Origin: Lonicera japonica | Lineage: Eukaryota; Streptophyta; Magnoliopsida; Dipsacales; Caprifoliaceae | Assembly (NCBI GenBank): GCA_021464415.1 | Contig: CM038467.1 | Coordinates: 27,893,248-27,957,247 of the forward strand | Direction: 5' to 3' | DNA length: 64,000 bases | Shown here: piece after piece, positions 33,144-43,219 of the stretch | Layout: the number at the start of each line of letters is the position of its first letter | Position numbering within the stretch: position 1 is the first letter of the stretch | The notes under the pieces: generated by a model | Told to the model about the DNA's origin: nothing | Seen by the model: only the letters and a program-made list of their open reading frames with translations | Databases searched by the model: none | Made by a program: the position numbers and the translations under genes

Positions 33144-34708
33144 TGATTTCAGAATCCGCAAATGCGACCCCTGGGTCTCGTCCCCGTTTGTTTGGGCGTC
33201 TGAAACGTCGAAACGAATTTCGTCGTTCCTTTTGCTGGAGTATCTTGGTTGATGGTTCAATCGGGTGTTCCTAGGTTCTATTTCTAGATGCAAGGGGGTT
33301 CATTCAGAGTCGCCAGTACGTTTTACGAGAAAATGGACAAAAGAGGTTGTGTAAGAGGAAAGGCTACAGTTAAGCCTTTCTTTACACGTTTGTCTACGAA
33401 ACCAGGATTCTATAGGGTTCGAAAACTATATTACGGTTTGGGAAGGTGTTAAGCACCCATTCCGCCATTTCGGTCTCTAGTGGTCTTTTATATGTTTATT
33501 CTATATTGAAAAACTTGGATGCTTTTACTAACAGTCTACTACTTTCTAAGTGAAAGCCCTAATTTTTGGAAAAAGCGGGAAAAGGAATAAAAACCTTTGT
33601 TTTCCGAGATCCGATGTTTTTATTATTTTGAAAGATGTAAATACAAGTGATAAAAGTTGTTTTATTTTGAGAGAGAGAGTTTCCTGTATTATTTCCTTGG
33701 ATAACGACGGTTTTCTCGTATTGTGATTACTTTTGTAAAAGTTCGGATCTTGTATCTGGACTAATTTAATATGAAATTAGAACTCTTGAGGGGAGTTTTA
33801 TCAGACACGTTGCAGTCTAAAAAGACAGGATATGTTGATGTTAATTCCTAGATAAGTTTTATCAGTCCGGGTTTTGAAAACAGGATTTTGTCCGGACGAT
33901 AATGTACTTATTCTTCTGATTTTGCAAATGATTTTATCAGGGTCTTTTTGTTTTGAAAACAGCAGACTACTTTGTAACTTGGCAATAAGTTTATTCAAAT
34001 AAAACGTGGACTGAATAACAGAAGTAATACAAGTACACATATATATAATTTAAATACTAGAAGAGATTTGCTTTACCTTCCCGACGAGAATAATAATAAG
34101 AAAGAAAATATAATACGGCAGAGAGATCTCCGGCGATAATGATCTTTTCCTTCTTTAGATATTTTCGAGAATTCGATTCTAGAGACGGGACACGTCGAGT
34201 GTCATGAATAGATCCGATAATTCTTCAGAAATAAGATTATAACATAAAATACATGACGAAAGACTAGAAAATCAGATATAAGCCAGTAATTCTCCAATTC
34301 CCAGTTGCTGTCTTTGAACCCTTGGGGGTGTTGGCCTATTTATAGTGCTCGGGAAAGATTGTCGCGCGACACTTCTCCAAAAAGGGCATATGTCGCGCGA
34401 CAATGTGTCCAATGTCGCGCGACAAACGGCTGAAGTGATGTTTCTGACAGACTGATTTGTCAGAGAGTGGATGGTCGGGGTCAGAGGGGTTTGTCGCGCG
34501 ACACAGAGGTGATTGTCGCGCGACATATCAGTGATTGTCGCGTGACACACTGATATGTCGTGCGACAATCCCTCTTAAAAACAGGTTTGTTGGCCAACAA
34601 ACCCTTTCGGGGTAGTTTCGGGTGCTCGGGTGGGTCTCAGATTCCAAAAACGGTAGTTCTCGAAGGTCGTTAGGGTTCTTGCGGGAGTCACGGATCGGGG
34701 TGTCTACA
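33144..34708 (-). repeat. 5' LTR of the Tat element
   Basis: It matches the left LTR from 33151 onward; the first seven or so bases at the inner edge differ. It starts TGTAGACACC on the - strand at 34708. The old-looking primer-site sequence TGGCGACTCTG (- strand, 33305-33315) is inside it. It contains seven palindromes, one 22-bp unit fewer than the left LTR. Confidence 0.92.
34337..34567 (-). promoter_or_regulatory. Tat LTR promoter: seven palindromes upstream of a TATA box
   Basis: On the - strand TATAAATA (34337-34344) is preceded by palindromes starting (+ coordinates) at 34360, 34391, 34413, 34492, 34514, 34536 and 34556. The last two have one mismatch. Gaps are 31, 22, 79, 22, 22 and 20 bp. 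The nearest palindrome lies 15 bp upstream of the TATA box. This is the promoter for genomic RNA. Confidence 0.8.
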
Positions 34709-34713
34709 CCTAG
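34709..34713. other. Target site duplication CCTAG, right copy
   Basis: Identical to 16485-16489 on the other side of the nested retrotransposon. Confidence 0.9.
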
Positions 34714-34716
34714 GAG

Positions 34717-35036
34717 CTATATGGTAGGATCAACATTGCTACTCGAAGATGCCCTATTTTGTAGATAAGCCTTCGTCATATCCCACGTCGTAGGTGTATT
34801 TGAAACTTCATTGTGATGGACCCATACAGTATAGTTATGCATTATACCGTGTCTGACCAAGTGATAGTACATATCAGTTTCGTTTAGCCAGTTCTTTTGG
34901 TTCAGACAACTATTGCACGGCACTGATACAATCTGCTCGTTGAGTTTGCATTCTCTCTCGCGAACTCTATGAATGCTAGTACCTCTGACATGAACTTATC
35001 CGATCTTTTACTACACTGCATCCAAGACTTGTCCAT
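34717..35036 (-). pseudogene. CACTA Transpos_assoc domain (start of TnpD), one frameshift
   Basis: The ATG at 35036 opens MDKSWMQCSKRSDKF, the typical start of the plant transposase-associated domain. It continues with VPCNSCLNQKNWLN, MYYHLVRHGIMHNYTVWVHH, which carries the family's Cys/His zinc-binding pattern. A one-base frameshift lies in a GA run near 34956. The frame stops at TAG 34717, four bases before the retrotransposon target duplication, and resumes on the far side at 16489. Confidence 0.7.
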
Positions 35037-35141
35037 TTCCCTACCATACGAGAAAATTATATAAAATAGGGGCATCAACTAACGCTATAGCTATATTTTC
35101 AACACTAAACCTACAATTTTAACAGTAGACATTAAAGTCTC

Positions 35142-35317
35142 GTTTGATTCGGATATTAAAAAATGGGATGAGATTATTAATACCACTTTTTTTTAAAATA
35201 CCTTGTTTAGTTCACAAAAATGTGTGGGTATTACTAATATCGGGACTAACTTAATAACACAAATAGTGGTATTAAGAAAAAGAAACCATATATTTTCAAA
35301 AATGCCATTATTATTAT

Positions 35318-35366
<49 letters not shown>

Positions 35367-35368
35367 TA

Positions 35369-35418
<50 letters not shown>

Positions 35419-35440
35419 TGTTAAATGAATCAAACGAGGC
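35142..35440. mobile_element. MITE with an internal ATA/TTA hairpin microsatellite
   Basis: The ends CTCGTTTGATTC and GAATCAAACGAG are inverted repeats, flanked by TTA on the left and TAA on the right. The centre (35300-35416) is (ATA)n followed by (TTA)n, so it can fold on itself. There is no coding capacity. Confidence 0.6.
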
Positions 35441-35769
35441 CTAAGTAATCAACAATAAATCCAAAATTTCGTAACAAATTGATATGATAAACTTAGATTA
35501 TAGTAGCATAAATATCAAATAGGGGCAACAACTAACACTAAAACTATACAAATTACATAAATATACAAATTAGATAAACAAATTTCGACACTAAACCTAC
35601 AAATTAGAATCATTAAGAAAGATTACACTAACCTTGAAATCAAGTAGGAGATACGATCGAACCCTTAGGAGATAGGAATGACCAAAATCGCCCAAAATTA
35701 ACTCTCCTCACTTTTCACCACAATTTTCTTGAATGAAGGAGGAGCAGTTGTTTTAAAGGCACACTGGAC

Positions 35770-36301
35770 ACTTAGGCGACGAACATTTAAGAGTTCGTCA
35801 CCTAAGTGGCACTTCAGGCGATGTACATTGATCAATGTTCGTCGCCTAAAGTCTAGGTCACCAATTCAAAAATGCGACCGTTGGGGAAACTTTACGCAAC
35901 ACACATTTAACAATGTACGTAGCCTAAGGTTAAATCTTAAGCGACGTATTCTTTTATGTACGTCGCCTAAGAACAACATCCTTTCACCAGATCAAACGTG
36001 ACGTACATTATAGTGTTCGTCGCCTAAGTTCAACTTTAGGTGACGCACATGTTTGTTCGTCACCTAAGTTCAACTTTAGGTGACGCACATGTTTGTAAGT
36101 CACCTAAGTACAACTTTAGGTGACGCACATAGGTGACTTACAAACGTGTGCATCACCTAAAGTTGCACTTAGGCGACTTACAAACGTGTGTGTAACCTAA
36201 AGTTGCACTTAGGTGACGTATTTTGATGGTCGTCGCCTTAATATATCTTAAGCAACGGACCCTATTAGGGTACATCGCCTAAACTCTTGAAGGGTACAGT
36301 G
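35770..36301. repeat. CACTA right terminus and subterminal repeats
   Basis: Repeated GACGTACATT/CACCTAAG and GGCGACGAAC-type motifs in both orientations, ending in the terminal inverted repeat. Three near-identical CAACTTTAGGTGACGCACAT units lie at 36030-36130. Confidence 0.85.
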
Positions 36302-36523
36302 ATTTATCTATCTCCTATACCACATAACAAGTGAGAAACTTTCACGCGGTGAGTGAAATACGTAAGTTGATAATAAATAAAATGTTATACCAAATGGTTT
36401 TCTCTTTTACTATGAATATGAGTATGGAAGTATTAATGTACAATTGTAATAGTATTATTTTTTTTATAATAATTTATTGGAAATTTCATAATTGCTTCAA
36501 CAATAAGTATAATTATTTTACAG

Positions 36524-36704
36524 CAAGTGGACTGCCCTAGTTTGGAGAAGCACTCGCTTGGATTTAAGAGTTCATGTTTGAGTCTCACCAGGGAGTTTGG
36601 GAAATTTTAGTTGTTGTCGTTAGAACTTAGAAGAAGAGACTTGGAAGAAGAATAGAAGAAGTTAGAGACTTAGATATTTCTTCTTTTTCTAAAAAAAAAA
36701 GGCG
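36524..36704 (+). mobile_element. tRNA-derived SINE with target duplication
   Basis: A box-A-like start (CCTAGTTTGGAGAAGC), a box-B-like GTTTGAGTCTCACC, a T-rich end and an A run (36691-36700) are flanked by TAATTATTTTACAG and TAATTATTTTATAG, a 14-bp duplication with one mismatch. It lies in the beta-glucosidase intron, next to the CACTA element. Confidence 0.7.
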
Positions 36705-36984
36705 TAATTATTTTATAGGGATATTTCCTTTAGGGAGCTATGTAAATGATGCATTGATTGAGTTGCATATTATATTTTAAGGATGATAGATGTATTGCTT
36801 CTCCAAAAGATAAATTTGCTTTTGCAATAATACTAATTTACTTAATAACCTTTCCTTTGTTCAAGATTTTGCGCATATATTCTAAGAATGTTAAATTAGA
36901 TATTTCAGTTATAAGTCGTACGAAGATGAAAATCATATGAACTCATTTGTTTGTTGAAAGTAGAACTTTATATGTGAAATTAAA

Positions 36985-38090
36985 AAAAATTAGGTACATT
37001 ATTTTTTACTCACTTGAACTATTGTTCAAGTAGTATTTTATCTAAAAACTATTAATTTTAGTAATTTTTATTACAAACTACTGATTTTTTTGTATTTTAT
37101 CTCAAATCACTAATGGGATTAAAAACATATAGAATTTGAAGGCAAAATTGAAAATTTAGAAAATATAAATTGCACTTTGCCCATCTTGAACTATTGTCCA
37201 AGTAGTAATTTTTATCACAAACTGTTGATTTTGTTGTAATTTATCCCAAATTGTTGACATGATTAAAAAAACAGACAGAATTTGAAGGCAAATATAAAAA
37301 TTTACATTAAATAAACATCATCCTCTCTATAGAGAGTCAGAGACCTTTATGGTGATTTTTCTCTCTATGCACCATCTCCTTCACAACTTTCTCTCTACGA
37401 ATCACTGTATCTTCCTATCTTACCGGCGATTTTGTCACATCCATTAATGACGACTACAATGGGGAATCATATCTGAACTCATTTCCTCAAATTTTCTTTA
37501 ATTTAATACAACAAACCTAAGCTCTTTTTTCTTAAAACAGATCAAAATCCATTAAATATGTAAAATTGATTTTATTCTCTAATTCATAAACTCACCTCCT
37601 TTAGTTCCTTGGAGACCTTCTCTCTCTGTTACCAGTGACTCCTTTTCTCTACGCACCAGTGCACCACCCCTCCATTATTTTCTCTAACTATATCCACAAA
37701 ACCTACAAATCTTTACCTTCCATTTCAAATTCCTCCATTTATTATCTGTATTTAAATGGACCAAAAAACAAATGACGTCATTTGTTTTTTTAACTATATG
37801 AGGATAAACTGTAACAAAATTTGTTGTTTATAGTAAAAAATGATAAAATCAATAGTTTAGTATGTGGAGTGCTACTTGGACTACAGTTAAGGTCGGCAAA
37901 CTGTAATTTTTCCTTAGTAAAATTTTAATTTTGCCCTCAAATTTTGGCTATTTTTCAACCCCATTAGCTATTTGAGGTCAACTGCAACAAAATCAATAAT
38001 TTGTAGTAAAAATTGCTAAAATTAATAGTTTTGTAGGCAAAGTGCTACTTGGATAATAGTTTGGATGGGCAAAGTGTAATTTACCCTGAA
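36985..38090. repeat. Nested foldback element
   Basis: The left side has two successive copies of an arm (about 36985-37155 and 37165-37320) with motifs CTTTGCCCATC and ATTGTCCAAGTAG. The right side has two inverted copies (about 37775-37920 and 37960-38090). This looks like one TIR element inserted inside a relative. The centre (37320-37770) is non-repetitive and I see no gene in it. Confidence 0.55.
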
Positions 38091-38166
38091 ATTTTATTGT
38101 AAAAACAAGAATTGAATTAAATAAGTAGTAAATGTAATGTAAACATACATAAAAGCGATTGATTAC

Positions 38167-39972
38167 CATTTTCAGTGATGTAGATGACTGGATTGTTATA
38201 CATGCGCTGTCCGTACCTTAGAATATCTTTTATTCCCTCAGGATAAACATAGAGCCACTCTAAATAAGTCTGCAAATTAAATGACTTCATATGTAGGATC
38301 CAAACACATTTATATATAACAAGAGTAGATCTGGCAATGGGTGAGTTCGAGTCATATTTGTCTCATGTTTATTATGTTTCGGGTATTATTAATTTGGGTT
38401 TAAATATGTGACTTTTTTATTATATGAAAATATCATATCCAAACCTGATTCGTTATATTAATAAATAATCTTAGTTCTCAAAAATTTAGTATCCATTTTA
38501 TGCTCTTAAATTTTTTTTGGATGCGGTCCATGTTCCTTTTTTATTAAACCTTGTGGTTCCTTCTTTTTTAAAGAAATTTGGTATTTATGATTTCTTGATC
38601 ACAGGTACATTATTTGTCACACTTAAATCGAGATTTTTTTATCATAGATAATGTATATATGTGACCGAGAAATCACAGAAGTACTATATTTGTGTATTTG
38701 AATCTTTGCCAGATATATGTAGATATTATACTTGAGTGACCGTAATTCTTTTTTTTAAAAGTTAGTGGGCCCACATCCAAATTCCTTTGACAAGGACAAG
38801 ATATTGCAATGTACACACCCACTTGAACTTGGGAGAGATCCCAAGTTAAGAGTTTCAACGGGGCAGGAGTTTGGGGAAACTTTTCGATATTTGTAGTTAA
38901 AGGAAAAAACTTAGATCATCCTCCTTATTTAAAAAAGAAAAGAAAAACATTTATAAAATTATAGACCTATATATAATGTTATAAATTGCATACTAAATAT
39001 ATTGACAGACTTATAATATCCATACATATAATATTATACAAATATAAAATTACGTGTATGTATCTATTGTTAATGTTAATGAATATTAATTAACCTAACT
39101 CGTTATTTTTTTTTTTGGGGTCAGCACCAAGATGACTCAAAATTGTTAAACTTAATCCATTAACTTATAATTTCATGCTGTATTATCTTGTCTTGTCCCA
39201 GGTCTAAAAAATATGATATTTAGAAATGAATTTCACAGAAATTCACCAAAATTTTCAAAAATTAAATTTATAAAATTATTTTTTCAATGATATAACTATA
39301 ATATGTACGTAAAGTTATAGATTGTTTTGATATATAAAGTCTTAAACTTTTGTTTTTCATTTTTAAACGCATCGATCATATGTATATATTATTTTATACA
39401 CTTTTAATTTACTAAAAAAAATCTAGGATGTATAAAATATGGCTCTAACCCTTCGTAACTCGCCTCTCGATCTCTCCTATCACACGTATTATTAGCGGAG
39501 CCAATATTTAAAAAGACTAGCCCAAGCTAATGATAGTGTACTTAATTTTATAATTAAAAAAATTTTGATGAAGTAAATTTAAAGATGATATGATTTATTT
39601 TAACATAGCAAAATATTTATCCAAAAAATAGCAAAATAATTATAAAATGATTGAAACACTTCTAGAAGATTTTGTAACATTTTTGAAGGAAAAGACTTTA
39701 AACCCTCCCTTTAAAATAATATTTCAATTTTGTTTATACTCGTGCAAAAGAGGCCTGATTGAACAGACTCCGGTCCAAATCAAAAACAAAATTACCCTAT
39801 TAACCATATGTTCAAGATAAATTATATATATATATATACCAACGTACTTTAACTCTCTCTTGTATTAAAACTCCGTTCCACGCTTGATTATGTTAGCATA
39901 AAAAGAAAATATTTTAGAGTTTGTCAACTCAAATTCATACCTTGTTGCCAATTGCTTCTCCCGTTGCCGATT
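38167..39972 (-). pseudogene. Beta-glucosidase exons with the catalytic nucleophile
   Basis: The 32-bp exon 39941-39972 encodes SATGEAIGNK. The 103-bp exon 38167-38269 encodes [17 protein letters not shown] and [11 protein letters not shown]; in GH1 enzymes the Glu of TENG is the nucleophile. Both are bounded by AG/GT and joined in frame. The next exon on the - strand is at 13268, beyond the CACTA element. I searched to about 43 kb for exons with NEP or GxNYYT motifs and saw none. Confidence 0.75.
38800..38945 (+). mobile_element. Possible second copy of the SINE, degenerate
   Basis: AAGTTAAGAGTTTCAACGGG and GGAGTTTGGGGAAACTTTT resemble the middle and 3' part of the SINE at 36524, and an A-rich end follows. 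No target duplication was found. Confidence 0.4.
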
Positions 39973-41287
39973 CTGAATCAACAACAATTAACAATCACTT
40001 CATTATAATTTATAAATTAAGGAAAATAATAATTGAAAAAGAAAAAATAAAATGGCTACGTTCCCAGTTAGGGGGATTTGGTATAATATTATAACATACT
40101 CGTTAAATTTATTAACATGGTTTAATTTGAATTTTTGGTGTCATTTTAAAAATCAAATTAAATAATTAATTCAAATCAGTTAACTATTTTTATATTCAAG
40201 CAAATAACATACATATATCTGAAGATTAATAAATAAAGAGAGTTGTGTGAAGTCGATCGAAATAGATAAGAGAAAACGAAGATTATAGTGAACAGAGAGA
40301 ATGGAGAAAATAGAGAGAGATGGGTAGCTCCGTGGATGGTACTTGGTAAATTACTAAACCCTAAAGTTACTAAAAACTAAAGATCACTTAGATTATGTAA
40401 TTTGGGCTGTCCGTTATGTCATGTATGTGAAGTTAATTGTGGGATATTTGATCGGTACTTTGGTAGTATTGGTACAATTTGGTATGGCACTGTAGGGTAT
40501 ACCATGGTAATACAATTATTTTGACACAGTATACTAACGGTATTGATTTTCAGTACGAATATTGTACCATAATATTTTAGTACAGTACCGATCGATATTG
40601 TACCATTAACAAACATCAATACAATTTGGTAATAGTATAGTATGGTAGGGTAATTATGGTATAAAATGCCACCCCTAGTTCAAAGTTGCTAGTAGTACCA
40701 ACAACTTTGAATGGCTTACAGACACGAAATCATATATTAGACGGCTTGTGCACGTGCTATATTATATATGTCAACATAAACTACTTGCACATTTATAATT
40801 TGAATAGAAAAATTTAACAAAATTCAAAAGACCTCCAAAGTGACTAAACATGAGTGTAGATTGTTTAGCAACGAATCTTTAATTCACGTCGCAAACAAAA
40901 TATTGAATGTTTCAAAGATTCTACAAACTTTATGTTTGAAATTTTAGAGAAACTAAGCAAATACATTCATTACATCCCACGATTAATCTTAGAGCGACTC
41001 ACACTATGTATTTTAGAAATCTTGTACGTATTTTATGAGTTAATTTGAAAAGTTTTCATTAAAAAACTGTGTTTCTCTCCCGCTTCTTTTCCATTTGTTG
41101 AGAAAATTTTCATTAAAACTCACTTTCTTTTTATCTCTCATTTTATCTTGTGTTCTCTCCTTTTAAAACTTCTAAACGAGAGAAATTCTAAACTTTTTGT
41201 CTTTGTGTTCTTTTCTCTTCAAATTAGAACTCCCAACCACAACGTCAAAAATTTGACTCAAAGAAGTGATTTAGATGGTGTAGTATC
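39973..41287. other. AT-rich spacer
   Basis: I see no gene. 40440-40660 holds a GGTAC/GTACC-rich imperfect self-complementary stretch of unknown origin. Confidence 0.5.
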
Positions 41288-42700
41288 CAGAGCCAAACCT
41301 GGCCATTTTTATGGCCCTCTTATAAATAAATATATAAATTTTTATATTAAAACCCAATTAATTTTTATATTCCACTAAAAACACATTACAATTAAGAATT
41401 CAAAGTGTTTACAAGCTTCATGTCAAAATGTATGAGTTTATACGCCTTCAAAATCAATACAACAATAATTCAAGTACCTATATGCTTCATCTTCACCCTT
41501 CATATGCATTTTCATCTTCCAAAAAACTTTTAGATGCTCCAAAGTGACGCCAACAGGGCAATAGGACTGCAAAAGAAAGAGCTGGAGATTGAAGAATAAT
41601 AAAAGAAGGGAGTTCTTAAATAAACCCACATAATCCATCTTCTTACCATAATAAGGGAATACTTTCTTCTCACCCCACTTATTTTTTAAAAAAACTTTCA
41701 ATTCACCCCAATGGTGGGTGGGTTTACTGAATGCACTATTGGGACGTTAATTTCGTCGTCGCTAAAACTAAAACATGAAAATCATATATAAATCCATAAA
41801 AATATTTTTTATCCAAAACATTCACCTACCCCATCTTTTTTATATATGCTAACAACATACCACCTCTTTTTTATAAGTCAAATAATAAATTTATTTTTTT
41901 ATTGCACATCCACAAAATTTATTATTGACCTCAAAAAATTCCTAATTAGAGATAGGGTCAAGCCCCATAAGTGACAATTTCAAAGACAGTAAAGTGTAAA
42001 TTTGAAAAATAAAATTAGCAACAATAATAGTTTGACTTTTAGGAGACCAACTGTTTAAAATGAAACACCTGATCAAAGTAAAAATTAATTAGTTAACACA
42101 AGATAGTTTTCTCGACCGTTTTCACTAGCTAATAATAAAATTTCAATCTTCGAAATATTATTGTCTCCTATACAGCTGTATCTAATGAATTGAAAAAATA
42201 AAATATTTTTTATAAAAATAAATCATTTATTAAAATATTTTGGAACTAGAATTGTAGAATTATTTGTTGGAAAGAATGGATCTTTTTAATTTTAAAAAAT
42301 TTAAATGACTGAGAAGATAAATTAGTGACAATTTTTTCAAGCACATAAACTGGGTGAGAAGAAAGAATCTTACGTTATTTTTTAGGTTAAGATTGACGTA
42401 ATATTGACTTTTAGTGAGGTGAGAAGATAGATTATGTGGGTGTATTTAAGAACACCCTAAAAGAATAGACGTAGCTCTGTTTTTCTTAATTTTGGTCAAT
42501 GAAAAAGAGGTGAGACCGACTTTGAAAATTTGCGTCATTTTATTGGAAAGTTACTTTATTAAACAAATATTTTTGGAAAGATATTTTATTTATTTAATAT
42601 TTTTTAACACATATATACATATATATAAAAAATTGGTGCCCCGTCTCACTTTTGAGCGCTGGTCAGTCGTGTTGCCTATCCTACCCCAAGGCCGGCCCTG
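41288..42700. mobile_element. Possible non-autonomous hAT element
   Basis: The right end, read inverted, is CAGGGCCGGCCTTGGGGTAG, a common plant hAT-type terminus, with GGGGCACC following. The left end CAGAGCCAAACCTGG is a weaker match (10 of 15). I could not find an 8-bp target duplication. The interior is AT-rich and non-coding. Confidence 0.35.
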
Positions 42701-43219
42701 GGTAAAAGTCAGTGGCACACTCAAATTTGCGAGTAGGAATTAGTCAAAGTGTATGATATATAACTGGTCCAATCTTAGGTCAAAGAACAAGAGAGAGCGC
42801 ACCATAGGGAATTTGCGATTTTGGGGTTTTCTTGTAAACATGCTTTTTTTTTTGTTAGTTTTTTTTTTATGTTTTGTGTAAAATACATTAAAGCCCTTTA
42901 ACTATTGTACTTCTTTACTTTACTCCCTTATTTATAAAGTTAACATTAAACCCCCTAACCTATTATCCATTCTCACTTTACTCTCAAAATAACATAATTA
43001 CCCCCGTACAAAGTTTAAAAAAAATTATCTAAAAAAAAGGAGAGAAAGAAAATAAAAGGTGATCGATTTGGAGTGAATAAAGTCTTCCTAAAATATCAAG
43101 GCACTATTTGGAGTTAATGATGTCTTTCCAAAATATCAAGGAAGGAAGGGCATTGAGTGGACAATAATAATTCAATAATTTGATAGGTACAATGGTTTTG
43201 GTACTTTCACGGTAAGTAC

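Larger units (their letters stand above)
16490..34708 (-). mobile_element. Tat-lineage (Ogre/Retand-like) Ty3/gypsy element with two antisense genes
   Basis: The element is 18.2 kb, bounded by direct LTRs and the duplication CCTAG. In - orientation the order is 5' LTR, leader, gag, zinc knuckle, G-patch-like segment, protease, RT with RNase H, a second (archaeal-type) RNase H and integrase. The second RNase H is diagnostic of the Tat lineage. Between integrase and the 3' LTR lie two genes on the opposite (+) strand, each with its own TATA box, plus two minisatellite arrays. Antisense extra ORFs in Tat elements are known in the literature. All coding regions carry stops or frameshifts. LTR divergence in the roughly 340 bases I compared by eye is about 2%. 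Confidence 0.95.
13353..36301 (-). mobile_element. CACTA (En/Spm) DNA transposon, split by a nested retrotransposon
   Basis: The ends are CACTATGCCC at 13353 and, inverted, CACTGTACCC ending at 36301. Inside each terminus both arms share GAGTTTAGGCGA. Both arms carry many copies of a subterminal motif (CTTAGGCGACGTAC and variants), a hallmark of CACTA elements. The flanking trinucleotides are ATC and ATT, compatible with a 3-bp target duplication with one change. Without the retrotransposon and its duplication the element would be about 4.7 kb. It encodes a Transpos_assoc domain, part of a TnpD-like protein and a TnpA-like protein, but no DDE catalytic domain, so it is probably non-autonomous. 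Confidence 0.88.
12864..39972 (-). pseudogene. Beta-glucosidase (GH1) gene remnant, split by a nested transposon
   Basis: Four exons of a plant family-1 glycosyl hydrolase are recognisable on the - strand: 39941-39972 (32 bp), 38167-38269, 13171-13268 and 12864-13083. The 103-bp exon ends in the GH1 nucleophile motif ITENG. The intron after it contains the 22.9-kb CACTA element, yet ENG joins in phase to the next exon (GVDREN...). The 32-bp exon matches the very short exon usual in plant GH1 genes. No exons with the acid/base motif (TFNEP) or the N-terminal half are visible to the right, so the gene looks 5'-truncated. The last splice junction as I read it is one base out of phase. Confidence 0.75.
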
